From the NCBI GenBank assembly GCA_028874175.1, contig JAPPLN010000069.1:64606-128605 (forward strand): DNA of 64,000 nt, written 5' to 3'. The notes beneath the pieces are model-generated. The model saw only the letters and a program-made list of their open reading frames with translations. It was not told the DNA's origin and did not search any database. The stretch comes from Chloroflexota bacterium. Lineage in GTDB: Bacteria > Chloroflexota > UBA11872. Below, piece after piece: positions 25,535 to 35,202 of this stretch. Each line of letters begins with the position of its first letter. The stretch's first letter is position 1. A program made the translations under genes and the position numbers.

Positions 25535-27373
25535 ATGTGCGGCATCGTTGGCTATATCGGCGATGGGCCAGCTGCCCCGGCAATCCTGGACGGGTTGCGT
25601 GCCCTTGAATACAGGGGGTACGACTCGGCCGGACTGGCGATACTTACCCCGGACGGATTGAGCGTCCGGCGTCGCGCCGGTCGGATTGACGACCTCGTGT
25701 CACTCGTCGACGAACGGTTGATGTCTGGCGCCATCGGCATCGGGCATACGCGCTGGGCAACGCACGGGGCGGTGACCGATGCCAATGCGCATCCCCATGC
25801 CGATGCTTCGGGTCGCCTGGTCATCGTCCACAACGGCATGACCGATAACGTGGCGGAGCTGCGAGCCGAATTGCTGGCCGATGGGCACGTTTTTGACTCG
25901 GAGACCGACACGGAGGTCATCGCACATCTCATTGGCGTTGAGCGCGACGCCGGCTTGCCATTGACCGATGCGGTGGGACGCACGCTTCGTCGCCTGGCCG
26001 GTGCCCACTCTGTCCTGGCCCTGGCAGCCGACGAGCCGGACCTGCTGGTCGGCGGACGCGTAGGTGCGGCCGGCGGCCTGGTGGTCGGGCATGGCGCCTC
26101 CGAAGCGTTTCTTGCGTCCGACCTCCCGGCGGTCGTCCGTCACACTCGGAACCTGCAAGTCGTGGAAGCCGGCGAGATCGTGACACTCCGAAGCGATGGC
26201 GCCGAGTTTCAGGACCTGAACAACCGACCGCGGGATCGCCGTCTCATCTCGGTGCCCTGGGGTCCAATGGCGGCAGCGAAAGCCGGCCACCGGCACTTCA
26301 TGCACAAGGAGATCCACGAACAGCCTGACACGCTGGCTGACACGATTCGCCCCAGGGTCACGCTGGAACCGGCCGAACTGCGACTTCAGGACTTTCAGTT
26401 GCCGGTTGACGCGCGAGACATAGAGCGAGCGGTGATTGTGGCCAGCGGCAGTTCGAACTTTGCCGGCATGGTCGGCGCACGCTATCTGCGCGAGTTGGCA
26501 CAGCTTCCTGCTACGACCGAGGTTGCCTCGGAGTTCGCCTACGGACCTGGGCCGCTATCTCCCGGAACGCTTGTGATCGCGATTTCGCAGTCGGGTGCGA
26601 CGGCCGACGTGCTGCTGGCGGTGGAGCGTGCAAGGGCCGACGGGGCGCCTGTCGTGGCACTGGTCAATACGGTGGGAAGCGAACTTACGCGCACCGCCGA
26701 CGCCGCATTCCACCTGCACGCGGGTCCGGAAATCAGCGTTTGCGCAACCAAGACATTCGTATCCCAGTTGGGGGCGCTGTATCTGCTGAGCTGTCACCTC
26801 GGCGTATTGCGCGACACCCTGTCCCCGGACCAGTTGGCGCGCCGACTGGCCCACATTGCCCACGCCCCCCTGGCGGTCGCGCGCGTTTTAGAGATCGAGA
26901 ATCAGATCGAAGAGTTGGCTCGCCGTTACCACGACGCCGCCAATTTTCTCTACATGGGACGTGGGCTGGCCCACCCAATCGCGCTGGAAGGCGCGCTGAA
27001 ACTCAAGGAGATCTCGTATATCCACGCGGAGGGCTTTGCCGCCGGCGAACTCAAGCACGGGCCAATCGCACTGGTGGCGCCCGACATCCCGGTTGTCGCG
27101 GTGGCGCTGAACGACGAGTTGCGACCCAAGATCCTGAACGCCGTTGAACAGACTCGATCTCGTAACGGCCGGGTGATCCTGATCGCCAGTGAAGGGGATG
27201 ACTTGCACGCGGGCATCGCCGAGGAAGTCATCACCGTACCTCGGACACCGCCACTGATTGCGCCCATAGTCAGCGTGGTTCCACTACAACTCTTCGCGTA
27301 TCACATTGCGGTCTGGCTGGGTCTTGACGTGGATCAGCCGCGCAATCTCGCCAAGTCGGTGACGGTCGAATAG
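25535..27373 (+). CDS. glmS: glutamine--fructose-6-phosphate aminotransferase (isomerizing)
   Basis: The 612-residue protein makes glucosamine-6-phosphate from fructose-6-phosphate and glutamine, the first step toward UDP-GlcNAc for the cell envelope. It begins MCGIVGYIGD, so Cys2 becomes the N-terminal nucleophile of the glutaminase domain (about 1-230). Two SIS sugar-isomerase domains follow (about 285-425 and 455-600), and the C-terminus DQPRNLAKSVTVE is the family signature. Length is normal. Its stop overlaps the following GTG by one base. Confidence 0.98.
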   Translation: MCGIVGYIGDGPAAPAILDGLRALEYRGYDSAGLAILTPDGLSVRRRAGRIDDLVSLVDERLMSGAIGIGHTRWATHGAVTDANAHPHADASGRLVIVHNGMTDNVAELRAELLADGHVFDSETDTEVIAHLIGVERDAGLPLTDAVGRTLRRLAGAHSVLALAADEPDLLVGGRVGAAGGLVVGHGASEAFLASDLPAVVRHTRNLQVVEAGEIVTLRSDGAEFQDLNNRPRDRRLISVPWGPMAAAKAGHRHFMHKEIHEQPDTLADTIRPRVTLEPAELRLQDFQLPVDARDIERAVIVASGSSNFAGMVGARYLRELAQLPATTEVASEFAYGPGPLSPGTLVIAISQSGATADVLLAVERARADGAPVVALVNTVGSELTRTADAAFHLHAGPEISVCATKTFVSQLGALYLLSCHLGVLRDTLSPDQLARRLAHIAHAPLAVARVLEIENQIEELARRYHDAANFLYMGRGLAHPIALEGALKLKEISYIHAEGFAAGELKHGPIALVAPDIPVVAVALNDELRPKILNAVEQTRSRNGRVILIASEGDDLHAGIAEEVITVPRTPPLIAPIVSVVPLQLFAYHIAVWLGLDVDQPRNLAKSVTVE

Positions 27374-27795
27374 TGGAGGCGCCGGCCACTTCGCCAACCA
27401 ACGACCGTGCACGCCTGCTAGGCCAGGTTCTGGCCCTGGTCGGAGTGCTGGTCCTTGTAGCAGTGGTCGTGCGCGAAACCACGAACTCTCCTGCCTACGT
27501 CGCAGCCAACGAGCGCATCGAGGAATTGAACACGCAGATTGAACGTGTCGAGCGATCCAACGCGGAACTCCGCGAACGACTGGCCTACGCCAGATCGCTG
27601 CCCGCCTTACGAGAAGTCGCCAAGCGTGATCTGGGACTGATCGATCCCGGCGACCGCGCAATCATAATCATGGACGACCTGAGCGGCGGGCCGCTTCCTA
27701 CCCCGGTACCGCTGGAGCCGCCGCCACCGGACCCCCCGCCGCCAGTGCGTTTTGGCCATCTCGGTGCCTGGCTGGAGGCCTTTACCGGCGGCTAG
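27373..27795 (+). CDS. FtsB/DivIC-like septum formation initiator protein
   Basis: The 140-residue protein has one membrane segment (about residues 18-35) followed by a coiled-coil (about 42-72) and a short domain ending in LREVAKRDLGLIDPGD, the signature of the FtsB/DivIC group that bridges division proteins on the outer face of the membrane. The C-terminal third is proline-rich (about residues 103-125), an unusual extension. The GTG start shares one base with the glmS stop, so translation is probably coupled. Confidence 0.8.
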   Translation: MEAPATSPTNDRARLLGQVLALVGVLVLVAVVVRETTNSPAYVAANERIEELNTQIERVERSNAELRERLAYARSLPALREVAKRDLGLIDPGDRAIIIMDDLSGGPLPTPVPLEPPPPDPPPPVRFGHLGAWLEAFTGG

Positions 27796-27827
27796 ATACT
27801 CGACGCACGGCGTAGACTCGCCTCGCT

Positions 27828-28256
27828 ATGCGCGTGCCCATTACTCGCGTCGATTCGTCGCTCCCCCTGCCTGCGTACGCCACCGACGGCTCCGTGGGGT
27901 TCGACTTCACGACGCGCGTAACCACTGAGATCGCGCCCGGCGGCATGGCCCGGATTCCGTCCAACCTTATCGTGGCGACGCCGCCGGGCTACATGTTGCT
28001 GGTGGCGGTGCGGAGCAGCACACCCAGTCGCACGGGACTGCGACTGTCTAATGCCATCGGCATCGTTGACCAGGACTACGCTGGTCCGAAGGATGAGATT
28101 CACATAGACGTCTGGAACCCAACGGACCGTCCGGTTGTCGTGAAGCGAGGCGATCGAATCGCGCAAGGTGTGTTCGTGTCCGTTGCCGTGGCTACGTGGG
28201 ACGAACGAGAGACGCCCGATGCCCCGTCACGCGGTGGATTCGGAAGCACCGGCTAG
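27828..28256 (+). CDS. dut: dUTP diphosphatase (dUTPase)
   Basis: The 142-residue protein shows the five trimeric dUTPase motifs in order: ATDGSVGFDF, RSST, NAIGIVDQDYAG, RGDRIAQGVF and the C-terminal RGGFGSTG. It hydrolyses dUTP to dUMP and pyrophosphate, keeping uracil out of DNA. The third motif carries a short insertion (AGPKDEI) compared with the usual YRGEI. The 3' end overlaps the predicted tilS start by 38 bases. Confidence 0.93.
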   Translation: MRVPITRVDSSLPLPAYATDGSVGFDFTTRVTTEIAPGGMARIPSNLIVATPPGYMLLVAVRSSTPSRTGLRLSNAIGIVDQDYAGPKDEIHIDVWNPTDRPVVVKRGDRIAQGVFVSVAVATWDERETPDAPSRGGFGSTG

Positions 28257-29727
28257 CCGGCAGCTTCCGCGCCAAGCGGTGCGTCTGGTGCGGGACGCTG
28301 TTTTCAGGGCGACGGTCCGCACCGCCGGGCTGACAGCGCGCGATCTGCTGGCCGTGGCGGTGTCGGGCGGGCCTGACTCCATAGTCTTGTTGGATGCGCT
28401 GCTAGCCGCCCGCGAGCGCGGGGGACCAGCGCTCCATGTCCTGCACTTCGACCATGCCTGGCACGACAGCAGTGCTGCTGTTGCCTCGGACGTGCAAACC
28501 GCGTGCCGCGCCAGGGGCGTGGCGGTTACGAGTGAGCGCGCCGCGCGGCCCACGCCCCACCGGGGTGAGTCCCGCGAAATGGCCGCCCGCCGCCTTCGGC
28601 ACGACTTTCTGCGCCGCGCGGGTGCGCAATTGGGCGTCGCCCGGGTGGCCATGGGTCATCAGGCCGATGATCAGGTGGAGACCATCCTGATGAACCTCGC
28701 CCGCGGTGGGGGACCCAGCGCCCTTCAAGGCATGCGTCTCGATGACGGCTGGATACTGCGTCCGCTGTTGACGGTGTGGCGCAGCCAGATCGAAGCGTAC
28801 GCGTGCCACCGACACTTGCCCGTACACCGCGATCCGGCCAACGATCTGTCCGACTTTCGCCGGAATCGCGTTCGACACGAGTTGATTCCTCTGTTGGACA
28901 ACATCTATCCGGGGACGCGCAAGGCGCTACTGCGCGCGGGTGCGCTGGCGACGCCGGCCGCCGAGCCGATGGTGAGTTCGGCGCAGGGAGTTCGAATGCC
29001 GCTGGCCCCGGATCGGCGCGCGGTGCCCGCTGGGACTTTGCGCCAAGTCATGAACGCCGCGCTGCGGGCCGACGGACGGTCGACCCGCCAGCTCGGCGAG
29101 TCGCATTGGCGAGCGCTCGAACGCGCGTTGGCCGACAATACGGCCGGGCGTTGGATCCAACTGCCAGGCGGGCGCTGGGCCTATGTGCGGGACCGCGCGA
29201 TTGCGCTGTACGGCGACCGAGTCGCTGATCCGCAGTGGCCCGCTCCCGTCGAGTTACTCGTTCCCGCAGATGTCGATTTCGCTGTTGGGCGATTGAAGCT
29301 TGGTTACTCGACGCTGACGAGTGAGGCGTGCGACTCGGCTGCTTTCGAGTCGCTCGCGGTTCCGCCGTCTGGCGCCAGGCTGGCCGTTCGCACCCCACGC
29401 CCGGGCGATCGGATCAGGTCACCGGTGGATGGGCGTCGACACAACTTGCTGCGCCTATTGCGCCGCCGCCGGGTGCCAGCCGCACTACGCGGCGGAACTC
29501 CCGTGGTTACGCTAAATGACCAGCCCGTTTGCGTGCCGGGCGTGGTGGTTGACGCGGACCACCGCCCCCCGCCCGATGTCGGCACAATCCTTGCCGTTTC
29601 TGTGGCGTGGGCCCCGTTGCCCCGGGCAAACTCGCCAGGTGGTTTCGTTACGGAATCGCCAGTGTGCGTGCGTACACTCGATTCGCAGGAGAGGCGCGGG
29701 TCGGGCGCGCGAGAGCCGCTGATATAA
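28219..29727 (+). CDS. tilS: tRNA(Ile)-lysidine synthase
   Basis: The 502-residue protein has the ATP pyrophosphatase P-loop SGGPDS (residues 49-54), then LHFDHAWH and MGHQADDQVET motifs of the PP-loop core, followed by substrate-binding domains including a C-terminal RSPVDGRRHNLLRLLRRRRV segment typical of TilS. It modifies the wobble cytidine of tRNA-Ile(CAU) to lysidine. ATG at 28219 lies inside dut. A later GTG (28279) would also keep all conserved motifs, so the exact start is uncertain. The stop codon lies inside the ftsH -10 element. Confidence 0.9.
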   Translation: MPRHAVDSEAPASRQLPRQAVRLVRDAVFRATVRTAGLTARDLLAVAVSGGPDSIVLLDALLAARERGGPALHVLHFDHAWHDSSAAVASDVQTACRARGVAVTSERAARPTPHRGESREMAARRLRHDFLRRAGAQLGVARVAMGHQADDQVETILMNLARGGGPSALQGMRLDDGWILRPLLTVWRSQIEAYACHRHLPVHRDPANDLSDFRRNRVRHELIPLLDNIYPGTRKALLRAGALATPAAEPMVSSAQGVRMPLAPDRRAVPAGTLRQVMNAALRADGRSTRQLGESHWRALERALADNTAGRWIQLPGGRWAYVRDRAIALYGDRVADPQWPAPVELLVPADVDFAVGRLKLGYSTLTSEACDSAAFESLAVPPSGARLAVRTPRPGDRIRSPVDGRRHNLLRLLRRRRVPAALRGGTPVVTLNDQPVCVPGVVVDADHRPPPDVGTILAVSVAWAPLPRANSPGGFVTESPVCVRTLDSQERRGSGAREPLI

Positions 29728-29728
29728 T
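29720..29728 (+). promoter_or_regulatory. extended -10 promoter for ftsH
   Basis: TGATATAAT is a perfect TGnTATAAT extended -10 element, with the consensus hexamer at 29723-29728. It overlaps the tilS TAA stop and lies 63 bases before the ftsH ATG. No matching -35 is visible at 16-18 bases, which fits extended -10 promoters. Confidence 0.6.
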
Positions 29729-29791
29729 TACCGACATCCACGCGGCGCGGCGCCCGTCTCGTTCCGTCCGGGGACGAAAGGCTGCCCTTCC

Positions 29792-31750
<1,959 letters not shown>

Positions 31751-31786
31751 GACGCGAATCAGCGGCGCGGGCTTCCGCGTTGAGTT

Positions 31787-32593
31787 CTAGGCTTCTCGCC
31801 ACTGCCGCCACAGAATGCCGGCCCGCATGACGGGCAGGCGCAGCAGACTTCGGTACTGGTTCTGCAGGTGCGCGCGCAGGCTTGGCCTTGGGTGTCGGAT
31901 CCGGCCCGCCGCGGGAACCGTCGTTCGCTCCTCAACAGCGCGTCGCAAGTCAGCGGCGCCTTGCCCCTCAAACAACGTCACAGCCTTGGCCAAGTCCCCA
32001 AAGTGCGCGTCGCTGGCACCGACCTGTGCCCCCACGCCCTGACTGTGGTCCTGCAGGAAGGCGGCCAACCGGTCGCGGGCGCTCTTGCGCATGTAGGGAT
32101 TCTCCGTCTCGATTCCGTCGAACCGGCATTGCCGCAGCGCGTCACGCAGCCGGTGAGGCGAAATGGACGAAGGCAACCCCAGAAACGGATGCGCTACCAC
32201 CGCCAGACCACCCTGCGCGTGGATTTCGTCCACGGTGTCGGGCACCGAGCGAAAGATCCTGGGGGCGCGCTCCAGGAAAAGGCCCACGACGTGATCCTGC
32301 CGGCGGGTCGTAACTTCCATACCGACGATCACCTCCACACGCGCGCCCGTGGCCAGCGCATGATCGCGCGCGCGGAGGGCTCCGTCGATGGTGTCGTGAT
32401 CGGTCACGGCCAGCACGTCGAGACCCAGATGCTCGGCAATCGTCACCAACTCTGCGGGTGGAACGACGCCGTCGCTGGCCGTGGTGTGGCAGTGCAGCTC
32501 GGCCACGCCCCAGCCGCCCGCCGGTGCGGGAGGCGGGTCAACCGGCAGGCAAGGACGTTCGGATCGTTCCTCTGATCGAAGAATGACGGGCAC
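31787..32593 (-). CDS. PHP domain-containing metal-dependent phosphoesterase
   Basis: The PHP motif AELHCHTTASDG (H34, H36, D41) opens the domain, followed by TDHDTIDG, a central GMEVT and late HPF and SDAHFG motifs that complete the metal site. Stand-alone proteins of this type hydrolyse small phosphoesters such as nucleotide 3',5'-bisphosphates. I use the GTG at 32593 (268 residues). The longer frame to 32863 adds unconserved residues and would overlap the divergent gene at 32729. It converges with ftsH, 36 bases away. Confidence 0.8.
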   Translation of the reverse strand: MPVILRSEERSERPCLPVDPPPAPAGGWGVAELHCHTTASDGVVPPAELVTIAEHLGLDVLAVTDHDTIDGALRARDHALATGARVEVIVGMEVTTRRQDHVVGLFLERAPRIFRSVPDTVDEIHAQGGLAVVAHPFLGLPSSISPHRLRDALRQCRFDGIETENPYMRKSARDRLAAFLQDHSQGVGAQVGASDAHFGDLAKAVTLFEGQGAADLRRAVEERTTVPAAGRIRHPRPSLRAHLQNQYRSLLRLPVMRAGILWRQWREA

Positions 32594-32728
32594 TTTGACG
32601 GCAGCCGAGCCATTCTGGCCAATTCGGGTGCAGCTGACACTACGGGTCCACGATCCGCTGCCTGGGTGCGCGGAATCGGACAGACTGGAGTAGGCTTTGC
32701 CCTCAATATCAGCGCTGTAGGGAGCAAA

Positions 32729-33139
32729 GTGAGCGGCCCGGAATCTGGCCCGGCTTGGAATGTCGAAGAGTTCCCGTCCGGCTACAACGGCGCCCCGATC
32801 GAGTGGGATCCCGAGCGGTATGACACGGCTGCGATGCCGTTCATCGTGGCCATTCGACAACACTTCTGGTCTTGGCGCATCACGCGCTTCGCCGCCGCCA
32901 CCGGTCTGATCGAGATAGATCTGGGGCTACCGAGCGTGATGCCAGACGGCATGACCATGATCGGCTTTGATCCCGGCGATGAGCCGCCCGCGGCGCTGCT
33001 GGACGAGCTTGCCGAGCTGCTGCAGGGCATGGGCCGCGTAATGTTGGACGACCCATGGACTTACCGACTGCAGGCGTCGGACGGCGCGAGGACTGAGGTG
33101 TTCGAGGGTGTCTTTGGCGGTCAGGGAGTCGACGGCTGA
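32729..33139 (+). CDS. hypothetical protein, 136 aa
   Basis: The GTG start is preceded by GGGAG with a short spacer, and the stop shares one base with the next gene's ATG (TGATG), so the two form a coupled pair. The product is acidic and soluble, contains a conserved-looking FWSWRITRFAAATGLIEIDLG segment in its centre and a C-terminal TYRLQASDGARTEVFEG strand. No family was recognised. Confidence 0.55.
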   Translation: MSGPESGPAWNVEEFPSGYNGAPIEWDPERYDTAAMPFIVAIRQHFWSWRITRFAAATGLIEIDLGLPSVMPDGMTMIGFDPGDEPPAALLDELAELLQGMGRVMLDDPWTYRLQASDGARTEVFEGVFGGQGVDG

Positions 33140-33939
33140 TGTGGCCCAAGTCCTCCGACGCGGCATTGACCGCGGATCGCACGTACCTGCGGGACTATGC
33201 GGGCTGGGTGTCTTCCATCCACGGCGTGGAGGCGCGCGCGCTGGTCGCGGCGATTCGCCAATCCGACGACCGCAATCTCCGAAAGGCCCTGAGTACGCGC
33301 CTTATGCAGTCGCGCATGAGCGCGCTGCTCTCGATCGGTTTCCTTTACGTGGCCGTTCGTGAACGCTTTGGTTCCTCGTTGCTGCAGGCGCGACTGCGGG
33401 CGGACACATCGTCGGCTCGCCTGGCGCTGCGCGATGCCTCCCTCGCCTCCAGCGCGGGCTTATGGCGGTTTCTGCGACTGCCTGAGCCCGCCGAGCTACG
33501 GAAGGCGGAGGTTGACCCCGCGGCCGTGAACGAGTACGTGGATTCCGGCGAGCAGCGCCTGGCCAACCTCGTCCGCATCAGCCAGCTCGCCCGCCAGGAC
33601 ATGCTGCTCAGCACGCTGGATGCGGGTCGACACAACCGCATCATCGTGGCATCGCCGCGTAGCGTGGGGCTGATCAAGACCGGACAGGAGTCCGAGTTGC
33701 ACGGACTCAGCAATACCGCCTTCTACTTGGTGGACCTCTCCGGCGGCGAATTGCAGGACGAGGGCGACCTGGTCGCAGTAGCCAGCCCCACCACGCCGGC
33801 GGTGATCGAGGAGATTGCCGAGGAGATCGTGTTTATCGACGCCGAGGCGGCCGCAACGGCCGCGCTGGTCAGCCTGGTGGCGGACGCCGGGCTGCTGGAG
33901 TCCGGCGATAGCGGTCCGGCGCTAGGTGATTTCCTCTAG
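33139..33939 (+). CDS. hypothetical protein coupled to the preceding gene, 266 aa
   Basis: The ATG overlaps the upstream stop by one base. The protein is mainly helical in its first 150 residues, with many Arg/Ala heptads (DRNLRKALSTRLMQSRMSALLSIGFLY), then has an alpha/beta C-terminal half with repeated acidic Ala-rich helices (EEIAEEIVFIDAEAAATAAL). No signal peptide, motif or family was recognised. Its end overlaps by 18 bases, tail to tail, the DUF6807 gene on the other strand. Confidence 0.6.
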   Translation: MWPKSSDAALTADRTYLRDYAGWVSSIHGVEARALVAAIRQSDDRNLRKALSTRLMQSRMSALLSIGFLYVAVRERFGSSLLQARLRADTSSARLALRDASLASSAGLWRFLRLPEPAELRKAEVDPAAVNEYVDSGEQRLANLVRISQLARQDMLLSTLDAGRHNRIIVASPRSVGLIKTGQESELHGLSNTAFYLVDLSGGELQDEGDLVAVASPTTPAVIEEIAEEIVFIDAEAAATAALVSLVADAGLLESGDSGPALGDFL

Positions 33940-34749
33940 GAAACGAGCGTAGAGTCCGGCCACGTCCGCTTCCTGGCAAGATCCGTCGTGCGCCGCAAAG
34001 CGCACGCCCACTGTCCGCGTCTGTCCCGGTTTCAGTGTGATCTCTTGGTGCCGCCAGGGGCTGACGTACAGCGGGCCGTAGTCGCGTGTGAACCAGGGAA
34101 TGCCGTCGCTGCCGGGATGAGGAAAGATCGCGATTCCGGCCGTCTCGCTGCGGCTCACAGGGCCTGAATAGTCCACCCAGTCGGCAATCTGGTCGAAGGT
34201 TTCGGCTTCGTTCACCTGGCCGTTTGAGTTGGTGATGCGGCCTCCGTCAAGCACGTCGATTTGATCCGCGACGCGCACGGCCAGACCGGCTTCCTTGGTT
34301 TGGCCCATCCGGATTGCTTGCTCGCCGGCCCGCACCGTCACCGTGACATCGACCATGGTGTGGTCCGCGCGCTCCCCGATCACGATGACCCGCGAGTCCT
34401 GCATGCAAAGGCCCCCATCGCCGTCTCGCCAGTCGACCTCCTGGCGGAAGGTCACACCATCCTGGCCAATTTCAACACGGGTCGCCGCAACCAGCATGCG
34501 AGGGATTGGGTGGATTCCCTGGGACTCGGGCGCCCAGAAGTTGACGCCGTCGATGTCCTCGTGCGCGAACCAGACGCCAAGATGATGCAGATGGTCGGCC
34601 GGGGCGATCTCAGTCACGGCGTGACCGCTCGGCGTCATCACCGGGTGGATGTAGGGGCGGAACTTCCCCTGCTGGACGGCGGCCAGGTAGTGACCGTCGA
34701 CGTAGACCTTCTGCTGATGCTGGAGTTCGCGGACTTCGTAGGTTGGCAA
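33922..34749 (-). CDS. DUF6807 (PmoA-like) family protein
   Basis: The 275-residue protein contains the family pattern PVMTPSGHAVTEIAPADHLHHLGVWFAHEDIDG (residues about 37-69; key residues are the paired His and the Gly-Val-Trp), and late motifs GIAIFPHPGS and PLYVSPWRH. The family was historically labelled methane oxygenase PmoA but is not part of methane monooxygenase. It occurs in carbohydrate-degradation loci of marine and gut bacteria and has no established activity. The gene stands alone on the minus strand. Confidence 0.75.
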   Translation of the reverse strand: MPTYEVRELQHQQKVYVDGHYLAAVQQGKFRPYIHPVMTPSGHAVTEIAPADHLHHLGVWFAHEDIDGVNFWAPESQGIHPIPRMLVAATRVEIGQDGVTFRQEVDWRDGDGGLCMQDSRVIVIGERADHTMVDVTVTVRAGEQAIRMGQTKEAGLAVRVADQIDVLDGGRITNSNGQVNEAETFDQIADWVDYSGPVSRSETAGIAIFPHPGSDGIPWFTRDYGPLYVSPWRHQEITLKPGQTRTVGVRFAAHDGSCQEADVAGLYARFLEEIT

Positions 34750-34870
34750 GGGGTTGAGTGATCCGGTGGATGGCGGGTGCAGTCTACGGGACCGGCGGGG
34801 CGCGCTCGGAGGCGCGCCGGTTTCGTAGTCTTGCCCATTCAGACTGCCGGTTAACCCACGCCTGATCTAT

Positions 34871-35143
34871 ATGCTTGACGACGCGCGTTCTTTCGGCCGT
34901 TCACTGGCGGCGCTGCCGCTGTTTCTAGTCGCGGCGGCTGCGACCTTGGTGGTGGCTGTCGTGGGCTTGGTGTTCCTGCTGGCGGCGACGCTGGTGTTGG
35001 CCGTGGCGTCGCTGTTCCGGCCTGACCTGCGGCGGGTGATCGTTGGCCTGTGGCGTGCCGGGCGGGCCGCCCGCGCCTACCGCCGCTGGCAACGCGGGCC
35101 GACGGTCGAGGTCGTAGACATCGACCCCGTCGACCGCGGCTAG
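34871..35143 (+). CDS. small membrane protein, 90 aa
   Basis: Two closely spaced hydrophobic segments (about residues 12-33 and 36-49) rich in Ala, Val and Leu are followed by an Arg-rich cytoplasmic tail ending in an acidic stretch VEVVDIDPVDRG. The product looks like a membrane hairpin with a charged tail. No family was recognised. It is divergent from the DUF6807 gene and converges with the frameshifted membrane-protein gene. Confidence 0.55.
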   Translation: MLDDARSFGRSLAALPLFLVAAAATLVVAVVGLVFLLAATLVLAVASLFRPDLRRVIVGLWRAGRAARAYRRWQRGPTVEVVDIDPVDRG

Positions 35144-35202
35144 CTGCGAATCATGGGTGCCGTGCTGGCGACGTACTGGCCGACCGTCCAGCGCTGCAGG
35201 AC

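Noticed and set aside
29680-29705. A -35 box for ftsH
   Set aside because: No TTGACA-like hexamer lies 16-18 bases before TATAAT, so I call it an extended -10 promoter only.
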